Shown: in pieces, positions 22,590 to 35,999 of the stretch
Numbering within the stretch: the stretch's first letter is position 1
Layout: each line of letters starts with the position of its first letter
Program-made: the position numbers and the translations under genes
NCBI RefSeq assembly: GCF_009727055.1
Contig: NC_052360.1
Coordinates: 65,270,145 to 65,334,144, forward strand
Origin: Benincasa hispida
Taxonomy: Eukaryota; Streptophyta; Magnoliopsida; Cucurbitales; Cucurbitaceae
Direction: 5' to 3'
Length of the DNA: 64,000 nt
The notes under the pieces: generated by a model
Database searches by the model: none
What the model was told of the DNA's origin: nothing
Seen by the model: the letters and a program-made list of their open reading frames with translations, nothing else

Positions 22590-22690
22590 TTTGTAAATAT
22601 ATTAAATTTTTTAGTTTAATAATATGGATAGTGGAGGATCAAAACTTTAACGTCTTAATATATACTTTATGTCAGTTGGAATATGCTCAT
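21481..22690. other. AT-rich spacer with trinucleotide microsatellites
   Basis: (AAT)n at 22113-22140 and (ATT)n at 22560-22588. No credible gene. Confidence 0.6.
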
Positions 22691-23190
22691 GTCGATTTTT
22701 AATTGATTAGCCTGAACTCATCTCTCCCTTGTCATAAATATTTGTGCATGATAATTTGAGCTCATCTCTTCTTCACCATGATATTTTATGTTGAGGGATA
22801 TTCTAAGAAAGGCCCAAAGTCTACGGGCGAGCTTAAGTTCAAGGAAATCGGGAATTAACAGGGAACACATATCCCGAAAGGAAAAAGTTAGACCCTCGAG
22901 TTCCAAGCCAACTAGCTGAGGCGAAAGAATTATACTGATCGAGAAATAATTGAGCCAAGCTCGACCTTGGCCCATTGCAACCTCGAGGATCACAATCCTC
23001 TCTAACCAATTACATGTAACCACATGCATGTGTCCATATCCCTATGAATCAGGGAGAACACAAATAGTCATCCCCTCCCTCTACTAGGGAACTTAAGCTT
23101 CCACTAGAACACTCTTCCAACCATACTTCACAATCTCATTATCAATCGTCGGTTTTTATCAATATTTTTCTTATACAATAATTTGAAGGT
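22690..23190. mobile_element. possible LTR fragment of a Ty3/gypsy element
   Basis: This GC-richer island in AT-rich spacer contains 'gaatcagggagaacacaaat', which looks like the region just after an LTR TATA box, followed by a pyrimidine-rich leader-like stretch. The 103-aa minus-strand ORF has no recognised domain. No paired LTR in the window. Confidence 0.35.
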
Positions 23191-23516
23191 AAAAACATTC
23201 AAACTTCTTATCTTTTGATTGAAAGTGATGGTTTATGCTAGTTAAATTATATTCATATTGATCATTTTTTATTAAATATTGATCATTTTCTTAAAGAAAG
23301 TTTTAAGATATATAGAAAATGAATTTTATGTTTCAAAAAAATGTCAACTTTATGATTAAATATTATAAAATTGACTTGTAATAAAAATATTAATAATAAC
23401 GACATTGACTTCATATACTTTAATGTATGAAATCGGTTGTAATATACTATAGTTGTATATCAAAATTGTTTATTAAACATTATAAATAAATATATTATAA
23501 CAATTCTACTCAAAAG

Positions 23517-23550
<34 letters not shown>

Positions 23551-24717
23551 TTTTGCTTTCTAAAAAATTATTTTGAGATTTGTTTTATTTTAGTTTATCT
23601 ACTATGGAATGTTTAAATTTGAATTCTCTATTTTAATTTCTATTGAAATTAGTTAAATGATAAAAATAACAATAGTGACGTAAGAAAACAAATTTTCAAA
23701 ATTTATAAAGAAAATGTAAATTGAGACTTTTTTAAAGAAAATATAACAATAAATCGACAACAATAACCATTTTGAATATTTATTAGATGTATAGAGACTA
23801 AATTTATGGACACTTGAAAGTAGATTGATATTTTCTAAAAAAAAAACATTTCCAATATCTTATTCACTTACTTGAAAGTGAAGTCCAAGAAAAAAAAAGG
23901 AAATTAAATTTATTAGTATAGAAATAATTACTCTTTTAGTCCATGAATTTTGAGTAAAAAACATTTAGTTCTAGAATTTTAAGTACACCTTTTCAGTTCC
24001 TGAGTTTTAAGAATAGGTTTAAAAAATCTCATAAAAAATTATTTTTACAACAATAACAATATGACATTTTAAACTAGAAAAATAAATTAGACTTTCAATT
24101 TTCTCTTTTATCTTCTTCCTTTATCATTTTCATTCTCGATTGTTGAAAAGAAATGACTTAATTTGATTAGAATAATAACATAAAATATAATTAGATCGAG
24201 TTTAATAGTTTGATCCAGTTTCATACGTTCTTGCTTTCTATACTAAAAATTAATAAAGAATAACAACTCGTTGAGAATAAACAATTAGTTTAGTATATTA
24301 AAATCCTTAGAAAGGAAATGTTATTTAAAAAACTAAAATAGTTGATACCATGATGAAAGGTTCGGATGATGGTCATTCAAAATTTGTGTTATTAATGAGT
24401 TGTATTAAAAGCTTTGTTTAAGTTTAACCATTTTGATAAGAAACTTATGACCATATCAAATCCATACAATAGTTATATGGGCACAAAAATCAATCAATTA
24501 TTATATGGGCACAAAATCAATTATCAAACTCGAGTGGATATAATTGACACAAATATAAAAACATATCATCTACCTTAAAAAAAAAAAATAAATTAAAAAT
24601 TAAAAATTAAAAATTAACGAAGGTCAAGATGAATATATAACTCAATTGAAATAAAATTTATCCTACGACTTTAGGTCAACATTTAAACTCTTCCATTTTA
24701 CCTATTATAAAAAAAGT
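23191..24717. other. AT-rich spacer
   Basis: Contains (AT)n at 23519-23549 and fold-back-like phrases at 23930-24010 ('tttagttctagaattttaag'). No gene seen. Confidence 0.5.
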
Positions 24718-24960
24718 GTTAAATTACAAATTTGGTCTATGTGGTTTAGAGAAAATTAGAATTTAGTCATATGGTTTTAAAAGTTAGAATTTAATCCTTA
24801 TGATTTGACAAATCCTCGTAAATAGTCACAAATGATTTGATAAAGCGGGACAATTTATAAGAATTTTATCAAGCTATAGGGACTAAATTTTAATTATAAA
24901 ATGCGATGACTAAATTTTAACCTTTTCCAAACTATAAGATCAAATTTGCGATTTAACCTG
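24718..24960. mobile_element. fold-back MITE
   Basis: 'ttaaattacaaatttggtct' at 24718 pairs with the reverse complement of the right end (ggttaaatcgcaaatttgatct). Inner pairs such as 'aatttagtcat' are also inverted. About 243 bp, non-coding. Confidence 0.65.
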
Positions 24961-25700
24961 GATTTCTATTTGAGAATATCTTCAATTTACATAATGTTTC
25001 AAGAATGTCATTACAACTATTTATTAGTTTATAATTAATTGAATATAATTTGAAATTATATAACTTATTTGTCTGTATCAATTTGAATTTCTTTTTAAAT
25101 TAATATAATTTATATTATTTTTATATGTTATTTTTTCTCAACAAAATAATGTATCATAATTTAATATTTTTTATAAAATAAATATTAATTTAAATTTGAA
25201 TATCTTACTAAAAAAATTAAGAACTATTATATAATAAAAAATATATACATAAGAGAAAAATGAAATGCAAAAGAGCAAAATGGAGATGCTCTCAATTTAA
25301 AAATCTAGAAAACTTATGCTGTTATGAGTTATCTAAAACACCCTCCGTAAGGATATCTTAAGATGTCCGAGAATCAGTATCCTAAGATACTTTTATGGAA
25401 GGTATCTTAAATGTTTTGCCCTCCTAAAATATGGATTTCTTAGAAAAAAAAAAAAACTTAGATTTTTGCTCAAGAACACTACAGGAATGAAAAATATTCT
25501 AATTCTTCAATGAGAGAGATTATATCATACTTTACGTATGTTAATCTCAAAGAAGTTGCACACGATCTAAAAAGGGAGTGTTGTTGAAACAGTAGTACAG
25601 TAGAATCTTTCAATTTCAGAACGTTACTTCAAATAATTGCCCATTTGTTTTATGTAATCACAAATAAAGATTTTTATTTGGCAAAAACCCACCATTTTGC
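24961..25700. other. AT-rich spacer upstream of the GT4 gene
   Basis: No ORF or clear repeat. Contains a short inverted pair around 25345-25410 ('gtatcttaa', 'gatatcttaag'). A promoter must lie near its right end but no TATA could be fixed. Confidence 0.35.
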
Positions 25701-26084
25701 CTGTAAAATCTTTGAAAATCTTTGATCTTTGAGGAGACCCATTTGGAGTTGAAGTTTGACGGTTCACGACGATGCCAATATCCACGTCAACATCTTTTCT
25801 TCTCTCAAACCTCGCTCGCTAAGTTCACCAATTTCGCTCTCTCTCTGTTTTACTCAACTCACAAGCATCCTCTACTTATTTGCTTTCAATTTACTGCTTC
25901 TACTGTGCTAAATCTGTCTCAGTTGCAGCCCATTTAAGCAATTGTCGGCGATTAGATTACTGGGTCGTTTTGTGTCGTTCATTCTGAATCTTGAAATTCC
26001 CATCTCCTGGCTGTGAATTTGGTGTTATCTGATGCGATTGATTTTGGGATGTTGAGTTGAGGCGTTTTACTTTACTGTAATTGG

Positions 26085-26159
26085 ATGGAAGCAAATGGGT
26101 TCACTGGAAAATGGATTTCCATTGAAGAGAGACCCGCTTCTTCGTTCTTCATCAATTAG
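26085..26159 (+). promoter_or_regulatory. upstream ORF overlapping the GT4 gene start
   Basis: ATG at 26085 lies 10 bases before the main start and opens a 24-codon frame that stops (TAG) at 26157-26159, inside the main CDS in another frame. The main start (aaATGg) has the stronger context, so leaky scanning would be expected. Confidence 0.6.
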
Positions 26160-29100
26160 TAGAGGGGAAAGATGCCCATTTCTGCTGAGACCCAGATCGA
26201 GGTTTTCCCGGTTTTTGCTTTTCCAAAAGATTGATTACTTGCAATGGATTTGTACTGTGGCTGTGTTCCTTTTCTTTGTGGTTCTTTTTCAAATGTTCTT
26301 ACCTGGATCAGTCATGGAGAAGTCTGACATTCCTTTTAAAGATGTGGAGAAAAGTTTAGGGGATTTGAAGTTCTTAAAGGAGCTGGGCATGCTGGACTTT
26401 GGGGAGGATATTCGATTTGAGCCGTCGAAGCTTTTGGGGAAATTTAAGAAAGAAGCAAGAGAAGCGGATATTTCATCTTTTAATAGGACTAAAAATCGTT
26501 TTGGGTATAGGAAACCTCAGCTTGCACTGGTAAGTTTGCTACCACAATCTTAGCTATAATTCACGAATTGGTTGAAATCTTTGAGCTCTCTGCCATTGAC
26601 GTTCTCATTTAGTTGTTCTCTCTCTAAATGCTTCCATGGATTGTGAATTATTCTCTCTTACTTTATGTCATGTAGATTTGACAGTATATACGACTGGTCT
26701 ACTTCAGGTTAATATTACTGAATGCATGCCTGATATCGTTTGATAAATATTCCTTTTAATGCCATTTTCTCTTTTAAAGGTATTTTCAGATCTGTTGGTC
26801 GATTCATATCAAATGCTAATGGTAACCATTGCATCTGCTCTGCAGGAGATAGGATATGTATTTCAGGTAATTCATTTTTTTTCAGATACCAGAATGCAAG
26901 AGTTGTTACACATTGCCTTCTTTAATCTCAACTTCAATTATGTAGTTTATTTTTTGGGGGATTTGTGAGGACATTTAAGGAAAGATGTAAGCATGTTGTA
27001 TTCCTGGATTTTCCCATTTCAAATATCTTGATGAAGCTGATTCTGTTGTTCTTCACACACCTTTACAAATTTTGCACAATTGTTACTGCCTTGCTGATCT
27101 TTCTTATCTCTAATTCTGTTACTCTATTTGTACTTGAAAGTAAATGAGAAACGCAGTTGGTTTATTTTTTCTTTTGAAATTCTATGGACGGATATAGCCT
27201 ATAGGTTGACGATATCAAACAATGCACCATTGAAATATAAAGGCTGTACAATTGTAGGCTATGCTTTGTTGCAGAATGTGGAGTTCAATATACTTTTGTT
27301 ATTGGCTCATAAGTCATAATGCTATAGACAAATGTTTCCTCAACAGGGCATACTTCTTCGTTACATTTCTAATGTTGCATTATTATTGTGGTTACTTGCA
27401 GTGAAACATTTTTCTTTACTTTGATTATTATTGTAGTTCAGAAGCAGAACTGAAAACATACTTGTGGGAAGGGTGTACGTGTACCAATATGTTCATCATT
27501 CTTTACTTTGATGCCCCCTTTATTGCTATGTTATTGAGTTAGGTACCCAGGCACATAAATTCCAAGAAAACACTAAGGATAACTATATTGCAATATTGAT
27601 GATGAAATTACAATATTAGTAACCCTTTGAGAGGGATACCTCTCTTCCAAAGTCCCACAACAGAAACTTTTACCAATATGAACTCCCTCTAAGGCCCCTA
27701 ACTTCCCATAATTATAACTAAGCCACCCCTAACTAATTACCCATATGCTCCTACTACTATTCTTATTTCTTACCAGTATATATCCTTACTAGTATTCTCA
27801 CACATTCCCTCTTCATAGATTTATTTTTGAAACTACATTTTTGGCCAATAATAAGAATATTCATTTTCTTGGTTTGTTGACTTGCCAAAGTAGAAGTCTA
27901 GAACTAAGTTCATCAGCTTAAAGTTGCCATATTTACTTTACATGATATCTGTCATGGAGATTATACATACCAGCATATAATTTGATGTCTCAACTGTTGG
28001 CTCTACAGGTTTATTCTCTTCAAGGTGGGCCAGCAAATGATGTGTGGAGGCAGATGGGAGTCCCAGTTACTTTAATTCAAGCTTGTGATGAGACTGAGGT
28101 CATGGTTGATTGGCTAAAGTATGTTAATGCTGCTTATCTCAATATTTTAACCTAATGACATTTATCTCATAACGTTCTATTAATTAAGTTTATGTCTCGC
28201 TCCTCTTTCTAATTATTTTTATGATGTTTTTTTTCCAGCTATGATGGCATACTTATCCACTCTCTTGGAGTAAAAGATGTCTTTTCCTGGTAAGAATGAG
28301 TATAGTCTATCCTTTTTTTAAAAAAAAGTTAAATTTTATTTTTAATATTTATTTTTTTAAAAATTCCCCCTCCAAGAATGAATGTAGTCATTCAATTATC
28401 ATGAAATAATATACTGCTTCATAAATTCCCGGGGGGTTGTTGCCATTGCTTTGAGAATTACCATGAGTTATATTCAGTAAAGATGGTTCTTCTATAAGAT
28501 GAGTTTTGATTTCATAATTGGGGGAAAATTGCCATAGTCTCTTGTTCATTTGTGCATGCCTTTGTAATTATCTTAATGACCAAGAACTGGAGTCCTTTCT
28601 TCTAATCCTTTGTGGCCCAAATTCCATACAACATTAAGCCAACAAATTTTCCTAAGTAGGAAATGCACATTGAAGAAAAAACTATGAGGATTTGAGCACA
28701 AATTAATTTCTGAAAAGGAGAGAGAGCAGAACATGAAGAAGCTTGATATTTATAAGATGGAACTTTTCCTCACAACTCTTGGAAATGTGAAAAGGAGAAA
28801 AAAAAAATGGACGCTGTACACTTTGTAAACTAAGCTTTCATTGAGAAATATGTAAGAATGTGAGCTTACCTACTCTTGAGAAGTACCCTTTCCTTTACAA
28901 TGATGGTTGTTTTGAAACTTACATCCCTGGATTCCAAAGTAATATATATGTATTCTTTTGATGAGAAACAGAGATATTCATTTCATTCATTAAATTAAAT
29001 TACAAAAGAGATAAATATTCATTTCATCGATGACATGAAATTACAAAAGAGCAGAGAACAGTGGGAGTTACAAAAAACTTTTGGGCAGTAAGAGATTGGA

Positions 29101-32100
29101 GACTAGCTATTAAAGTAAGGTGAAAATTTACACCATGAGAGGACAGTAAAGGATAAATGATAAAAGAAAAAAAAGATTTGAAATCGATAGCCTTGTCTTT
29201 GGAGAGATGCTGGTTCCATTCATGCCAAGATACTCAAAATAAGACCTTCCGAAGTTAAACCACAAAACTTCCTTTTCTTTGCCAAGTCAAGAGATTCCAT
29301 CAATGTTAGAGGGTCTATTGGTAAGGCAATGGCCCAATTAAAGCTAGATAAGCATGGTTTCCCAAACAAATCAGCAAAGCTGCATTGTACATAAAAGATG
29401 GCTGATTGATTCTTCACTGTGCTGGACAAATTGGGAGAAATACAGAGCCAAGGACTGTGCCAATGAAGCCAAGACTAAGCTTCCACAAAATTTTTTTGAT
29501 CTTCTTTGGATAAGATTCTTTCCACAAAGAGTTGTAAAAAGCTTCATGAAGTCAGTTCTGCAAAGAGTTTTCACATCTAACTGGGAACTAATGGCATGTA
29601 CTATCTTAAACTAAATTCAATAACTTAGGATTAAATCATCACTTTTTGAAATGCAAAGACTGAAATAGAACCTTTTCTAGTCACACTCAAAGGACTAAAA
29701 AGGTATTTTTTTTTTTTTTAATTTTTTGGACTAAGAAATAAATTTTATTCAAGGTTTCCTTGATTTTAATGGTATAGTTTATTTTTCCTTTCTATTTTAT
29801 TGCTCTTTATTTACCTCTTTGCAGTTAAATTTGTGTTCTTATTCCGAGAATTGCCTAGATATGCCCATTATCAATCCATCTTATCTGTACTAATAATTTG
29901 GCAATATGCCGAACTCTATTATATATTTCAATGAATGGTGTTGCTTGTCACAGCTATCTTCAGGAACCTTTCAAATCCTTACCACTCATCTGGACTATCC
30001 ATGAAGAAACCCTAGCCTTACGCTCTCAAAACTATGCAGCAGATGGGTTACTTGATCTTTTAAATGATTGGAAGAGAGTATTCAATCATTCAACTGTTGT
30101 TGTCTTTCCCAATTATGTCATGCCGGTAATGGTTTGCTTAACTACTGATCAATATTAAGATTAAACACAGGGATGAACCAATTAATTGACCTGGATATTT
30201 ACAATGAGAGAAAATAGCTAGTTAGTATTTATGCTTTCAAATGTTGCACCATTCATTGGAAGAATTTTCCAAATGACTTCAGTATGAGATTCGTTATTTG
30301 TATTATGTATGACATCTTAAAAATCATTTTCTGGTCAAGCTTGGTTTCTCAACTAAAAAAAATCATTTTTCATATATTATTAACCTGTGATGTAATGAAT
30401 TTGTCAATTTTTATTAATTGGTTTTATTTTATCTAAAATTTCCACAGATGATCTACTCTGCATACGATAGTGGGAATTTCTTTGTGATTCCAAGTTTTCC
30501 TGCCGAAGCATTGGAGGCAGAACTTGATGTCACCTCTGATGCTGATAATCTACGTGCAAAAATGGGCTATGCGAATGATGACTTGGTTATTGCCATTGTT
30601 GGAAGTCAATTTTTGTATAGGGGCATGTGGCTGGAACATGCGATGGTTTTACAGGCCATGTTGCCACTACTTCACGAGTTTTCTTTGGATGAACATTCCA
30701 ATTCTCATCTCAAGATATTTGTTCTAAGTGGGGATTCAAATAGCAACTATACGATGGCTGTTGAGGTGCATATCTTCTTTGGTTTACATCTCTCGCTAAT
30801 GATTTGCTAGCTTTTATTGACTCATCCGGTTTCCCTTAGGCCATTGCTCAGAGACTGGATTATCCAAGAAGTGTTGTGAAGCATGTTCCTGTTGATGCAG
30901 ATTTAGACAATGCCCTAAGTATGGTTGATCTTGTTATATATGGTTCTTGTTTGGAAGAGCAATCTTTCCCAAAGGTTTTGGTAAAAGCCATGGGAATGGG
31001 AAAACCAATCGTTGCCCCAGATCTTGCCACTATTAGAAAACACGTATGTTTCTAACTTCTTATTATCCTACTGTCTGGGAGCATGTTACAGACGGTATGA
31101 TACTTGTTTCATATTCTTAACAGTTCTAACATGTCATATTTGTTTTCATACATTGTTCTTTTACAAATAAGAAAGGATTCATAAATAAGAACCAATATAC
31201 AATAGAAAGGGAAGATTAGATAATCTGTGGCAAAGCCAAAGTCAAATGATATTGGATGCAAGCTCTCGAATTAAAATTATCGTGAGATGAAGTATGGTGT
31301 AATTACGAGAATCTTAGGCACTCTAAAAGGACTGAAAAAAAAATAGAAGTCTCTTGAAGTGTCAAAGTTCTGTCTTCCCCTAGGAAAAGTTTCTATCTCT
31401 AAGAGATGGAGCTTAGATCAAGGAAAATGGTATGTATGATATTTATACTTTCCAAATCAGCCATCCACACACACACACACACACAAAACCCAGCCATCCA
31501 CAACTTATAGTCCACGAGGCAAGTCTAAAGGAAGAGCTTAAAATTTCCAAAGCACCTTGTAAAAATCCACTGGGAGAACCTCGTCTGATTGGTTGTGGAG
31601 AAATTAGTAAAAACGAATGTTGCAAGAAAAATGGTATGCAGGATCCAAATTCCGAACTGATATGTTGCATCTGAAGGGGCATACCTCCAAGAATCAGAGT
31701 CAGCCTCAATCACTCTTCCACTACCCATTATTGACGTTTCATCTCAAGAGCAAGTTTTATCCTTCAGGGTTTTAATAATCGTTGGAGTACATGCTTTCTT
31801 AACAGTTATTGAGTCTAGGCAGAGGAAAGAAAATTCCACAACAGTTTTTGAAGTTTAACCATTTGTTCAAATCCTATGCATATACATTCTTTACATCAAG
31901 TAAGGTAACCCAGGAAATCGAGTCAGCCGCAATCCTATGCATAACATCAAGTAAGCTAAGCTGTAGTTGATAAACAAGCTTTACACCTACCATGCACAGA
32001 AATCAAGATAATATGGCAGAGGATACGTTCTATGTGTGTGACGACAATAATGAACAAAGAAATTCATCTTAAAAATTCTTTATATATATTGATCCTTGAT

Positions 32101-35100
32101 TTTAGAAGTTGGATTTTAGTGTCTGAACAATGCGATGTATTTATCACTTGGAGAAGAGGGCAAAATGTATTTTTCCTGCCTTTTCACCCTCTCACAATTG
32201 AATGTTTATAGACTATCTCTATCATGCTCATTTTCTGTATGCCTGTGTATCCTTTCATTTTTTCTCAATGGAAGTCGTTGATTTTAATTAAAAAAAAAGT
32301 GCTCGACTTTCTCTCATTCGAGATTCTGTGTTCTTGCTTATATGAGCATATTTTTTGATTCCTTGTTTCATCTTCCACCTCTTCTTCCAATTATGAATTA
32401 TTTCAAAGACTATGTAGCATTAGTGTTCTTTCAAGGAAGGACTTTTGGAGGATGTTTGGAACGTGGCTTAGCATGACTCTCTTTGCTACCACTAAATTGC
32501 TTAGGATTTCCAATTTTTTATTACCAAAAATTGGAGTTAAAACTTTTTCCCATTTTGACAGTGCTTTGGGTTGATTGAAGTCTTTTCCGTGTGGTATCTT
32601 CCTTTTGTACTTGTGTGCATACATATATATTTATAAATGATGCCTTATTTTTGTTTAAAGAAATACATTTATCATATGTGCAAATCCTGGGCAAACTACT
32701 GACTGCACTGGCAATAACAACTAGGTTGATGACAGGGTAAATGGCTATCTGTTCCCCAAGGGAAATTTCAATGTACTTTCCCAAATTATTTTGCAAGTGA
32801 TCTCGAATAGGAGATTATCACCACTGGCTCGCAGTATTGCTTCAATTGGAAGAGACACTGTGAAAAATCTGATGGTTTCAGAAACTGTGGAGGGATATGC
32901 CTCACTACTTGATGCTGTTCTTAAGCTTCCATCAGAAGCGGCGCCAGCCAAGGAAGTTGCAGAAATCCCTTCCAAATTGAAAGAAAAATGGCAGTGGCAG
33001 TTATTTAAAGGGGTATCAAATTTGTCCATCTTGCACAGGAACGGAAAAAGTTTCACAATTTTAGATGAATTTGAAAAGAATTGGAACCATACTCCAAAAA
33101 GGAAGCCTGGCAGTTCTTTTGCTTTTAATGAGTCATTTGTATATGATATATGGGAGGAGGAAAGACATACAGTGCTGTCTAATCTCAAAAGAAGAAGAGA
33201 GGAAGATGAAGTAAGTTTAAAAGCAGCACATCTCTGGTTCTCTATAATCTAAAACAATTTTGTTTTTCTTCAATATTTATTTTCTTTCTTCTTGTTATCA
33301 TTGGTACTTGAATTTGATAGATAAAAGATAGAACTGAGCAACCTCATAGCACATGGGAGGATGTGTATCGAAGTGCTAAGAAGGCTGATAGGTCTAAGAA
33401 TGATTTGCATGAAAGGGACGAAGGGGAGCTTGAAAGGACCGGACAGCCATTATGCATTTATGAACCTTACTTTGGTGAAGGAGTTTGGCCTTTCCTGCAC
33501 CGGTATTCTCTTTATCGTGGAATTGGGCTGGTGAGTTGCATGAAAGTTTTCTCCCTGCTTAGTTTTCCATGTGCAAATTTGATGATGAAAATACTGATAT
33601 TTTCTTTATCATCCCACGGCAACTATGTGCTTTTCTGCATTATGAATCATTACAACGATTTTTTACAACTTCAATGAGATTCAGAGATGTCAACTATTAG
33701 TCTCGACTCTGCTTAACTTCAATGGTTTGCAAGATTTTTTTGTTGATACTTGACTAATTTAGATAATTATATTGGAGGTTGGTAATTTTTCAGGTTTCCT
33801 TTATTTGATATTCTAAAATTATATGGAATAAAGTGTCGGTTAATCTTTCTTATATAATCTCTAAATGTTGTTTTGAAGTATTTTGGATTTTGCCTCAAGA
33901 CGGAGTGTCTTACCTTGAAGAATTTTGTAATTATTTCCCAATTCCTACTAATGTCAATTGGGAAGTCGCCGTGTTGGAGTTTGTATCCTAAACTTTTTGT
34001 CTTCTCATCACTCAAATGAAAGTTGATTCTTATTAAAAAAAAAAAAAAAGTGAAAAGAAAAAAGAATCTTTGTATGTGTGCTGGATTTAAGGTGTTGGGA
34101 TACTATATAATCTTCCCCTAGTTTCTCCTGTTTTTCCCCCCTCTTCAGTGAATGTTTCTTTACCAAAGAAAATATGTTTGATGAAAGATCAAATGCACAT
34201 TTGAAATTTATGTAAAATATCATTTTCTTTTTGCATCAAAAGTTCATGTCAATTAGACAAGCTACTCTATTTACCATCTTATTGTAGGTGTTAAATGTTA
34301 TTCTTGCAGTCTAGTAAAGGCAGGCGATCTGGAATAGATGATGTCGATGCACCTTCACGGCTTCCACTTCTCAATAATCCTTACTACCGAAATGTACTTG
34401 GTGAATATGGAGCCTTCTTTGCAATTGCTAACCGGGTTGACCGCATTCACAAGAATGCTTGGATTGGTTTTCAATCTTGGAGAGCAACTGCCAGGAATGT
34501 ATGTGACATTTCTCCATCCATGTTTCTTTTGAAGTTTTATTTCTTGAACTCACTTTTACATTCTGTAATTCTCTTCTACTGAAAATAATCTTGAAACAAT
34601 TGGTAGATTATTTACACAAAAGAAGTGAACGTTTACACTGTTCAATAAGAGATTACAAAACTATATCAGCAGATACCTCCCATTATCGTTTCTGCATGAG
34701 CGTGAGGCAAGGAAAATCCTCATTCCTTGCGACCTTTCTGGATTGCAGAATAATATTTCGACAAAGAAAAAAGCCACACACTTTTGTCTAATCGATGGTG
34801 TGGTTCAACAGGTATCACTGTCAAAAATTGCGGAAACTGCATTATTAGATGCAATTCAAACGCGAAGGCATGGAGATGCACTCTACTTTTGGGTCCGCAT
34901 GGACTTGGATCCAAGAAATCCACTACAGCTTGATTTTTGGTCATTTTGTGATTCCATAAATGCTGGAAATTGCAAGTAAGACATGAAAACTCATGGCCTA
35001 ACAAAATTCATTTGAACTCTCGTTACAAGCTTCAGATATCAATTCTTATCCTATGCCACTTTTGGTTATAGGTTTGCATTCTCCGAGTCATTGAAGATGA

Positions 35101-35999
35101 TGTATGGTATAAAAAGTGATCAGGAATTTTTACCGCCCATGCCTTCAGATGGTTATACGTGGTCTGCTATGCAGAGCTGGGCTCTGCCAACTAGATCTTT
35201 TCTAGAATTTGTAATGTTTTCAAGGTTTGTAAGAGATTTATCTCCTATCTTCACTGCATTATGGCTATAGTTAATTCATTTGTTCGCTATTGTTCTATTG
35301 TTCATTTACTTATTTTATTTCCTTTTTGGTGTTTGCAGAATGTTTGTTGATGCCTTAGATGCACAGATGTACGACGAACACCATTCAAGCGGACGATGCT
35401 ATTTGAGTTTGTCCAAAGTAACTCCCCTCTTTTTTTTAGTTTCTTAGATTTGAACATAGAACTATGAGCATTTTCGAGCCATTATTTCATGCATTTGCAT
35501 TGTTTTGTTGAAATTGCTGGAGTTGAACTGTTCCATTTTACAGGACAAGCACTGTTACTCCAGGCTACTCGAGCTCCTCGTAAATGTTTGGGCATATCAC
35601 AGTGCAAGGCATATTGTGTACGTGCACCCTGAGACTGGTGCAATGCAAGAACAACACAAGTTTGATATGCGGAGAGGCCAAATGTGGATCAAATGGTTTT
35701 CATATACTATGATAAAGAGCATGGATGAGGACTTGGGAGAGGAAGCAGACGCCGATCACCCCACGAGAAGGTGGTTGTGGCCATCGACAGGTGAGGTCTT
35801 TTGGCAAGGCGTGTATGAGAGAGAGAAGAATTTACGATTTCGGCAGAAAGAGAACAGAAAGCAAAAGAGTAAAGCTAAACTAGACAGAATGAGACACAGG
35901 AGACACCAAAAGGTGATAGGGAAGTATGTAAAGCCTCCACCAGAAATGGAAAATTCAACCACAACAAATGGTACAGAAACTATTTTGGAAACTAATTAA
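26095..35999 (+). CDS. Golgi-type glycosyltransferase family 4 (GT-B) protein, At4g01210-like
   Basis: Fourteen exons join in frame: 26095-26529, 26780-26866, 28009-28118, 28239-28289, 29954-30125, 30448-30765, 30840-31043, 32725-33210, 33321-33530, 34310-34498, 34812-34975, 35072-35224, 35339-35417, 35544-35999 (1037 aa). The start fits the family N-terminus. A basic tail (1-47) precedes one membrane anchor at 51-70, so a type II Golgi enzyme is likely. The GT-B C-terminal lobe spans exons 6-8: 'VIAIVGSQFLYRG' and then 'EEQSFPKVLVKAMGMGKPI' (about 432-450). There the second Glu of the usual EX7E motif is Lys; I recall the same in At4g01210. A plant-specific ~500-residue C-terminal region follows, ending in a basic charged tail. 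The substrate is unknown. Large introns carry LINE and other repeat debris, but splice sites and frame are intact. An upstream ORF overlaps the start. Confidence 0.92.
27530..27830. repeat. unclassified repeat-like segment in intron 2
   Basis: A distinct base-composition block: 'aaccctttgagagggatacc', 'tcttccaaagtcccacaac', 'ctccctctaaggcccc'. It looks like part of a transposon or LTR, but no second copy is present here. Confidence 0.3.
28950..29610 (-). pseudogene. LINE ORF2 C-terminal remnant in intron 4, antisense to host gene
   Basis: On the minus strand, 'QHSEESISHLL' followed by 'CSFADLFGK' gives the zf-RVT end. A frame-broken stretch equivalent to 'SIWHERNQ' comes next (29221-29260), then 'VLSWCKFSPYF' (29090-29150). 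The 3' end reads 'atgaaatgaatatctct' near 28980, like the plus-strand LINE tails. All frames are broken. Confidence 0.6.
31465..31485. repeat. (CA)n microsatellite in intron 7
   Basis: About ten CA units. The ORFs spanning it on both strands are artefacts. Confidence 0.85.
32251..32299 (+). mobile_element. LINE/retroposon 3' tail in intron 7
   Basis: 'ttctcaatggaagtcgttg' followed by 'attttaatta' and an A run, the same tail style as the other fragments. The repeat body upstream is unclear. Confidence 0.35.
33860..34049 (+). mobile_element. LINE/retroposon 3' end in intron 9
   Basis: 'ttgtatcctaaactttttgt' then 'ctcaaatgaaagttgattc' and 'ttatt' before a poly-A run (34034-34049). This is the common retroposon tail layout. 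No ORF. Confidence 0.45.

Noticed and set aside
22718..23029. 103-aa minus-strand ORF
   Set aside because: No recognised domain, and it sits in an LTR-like fragment.
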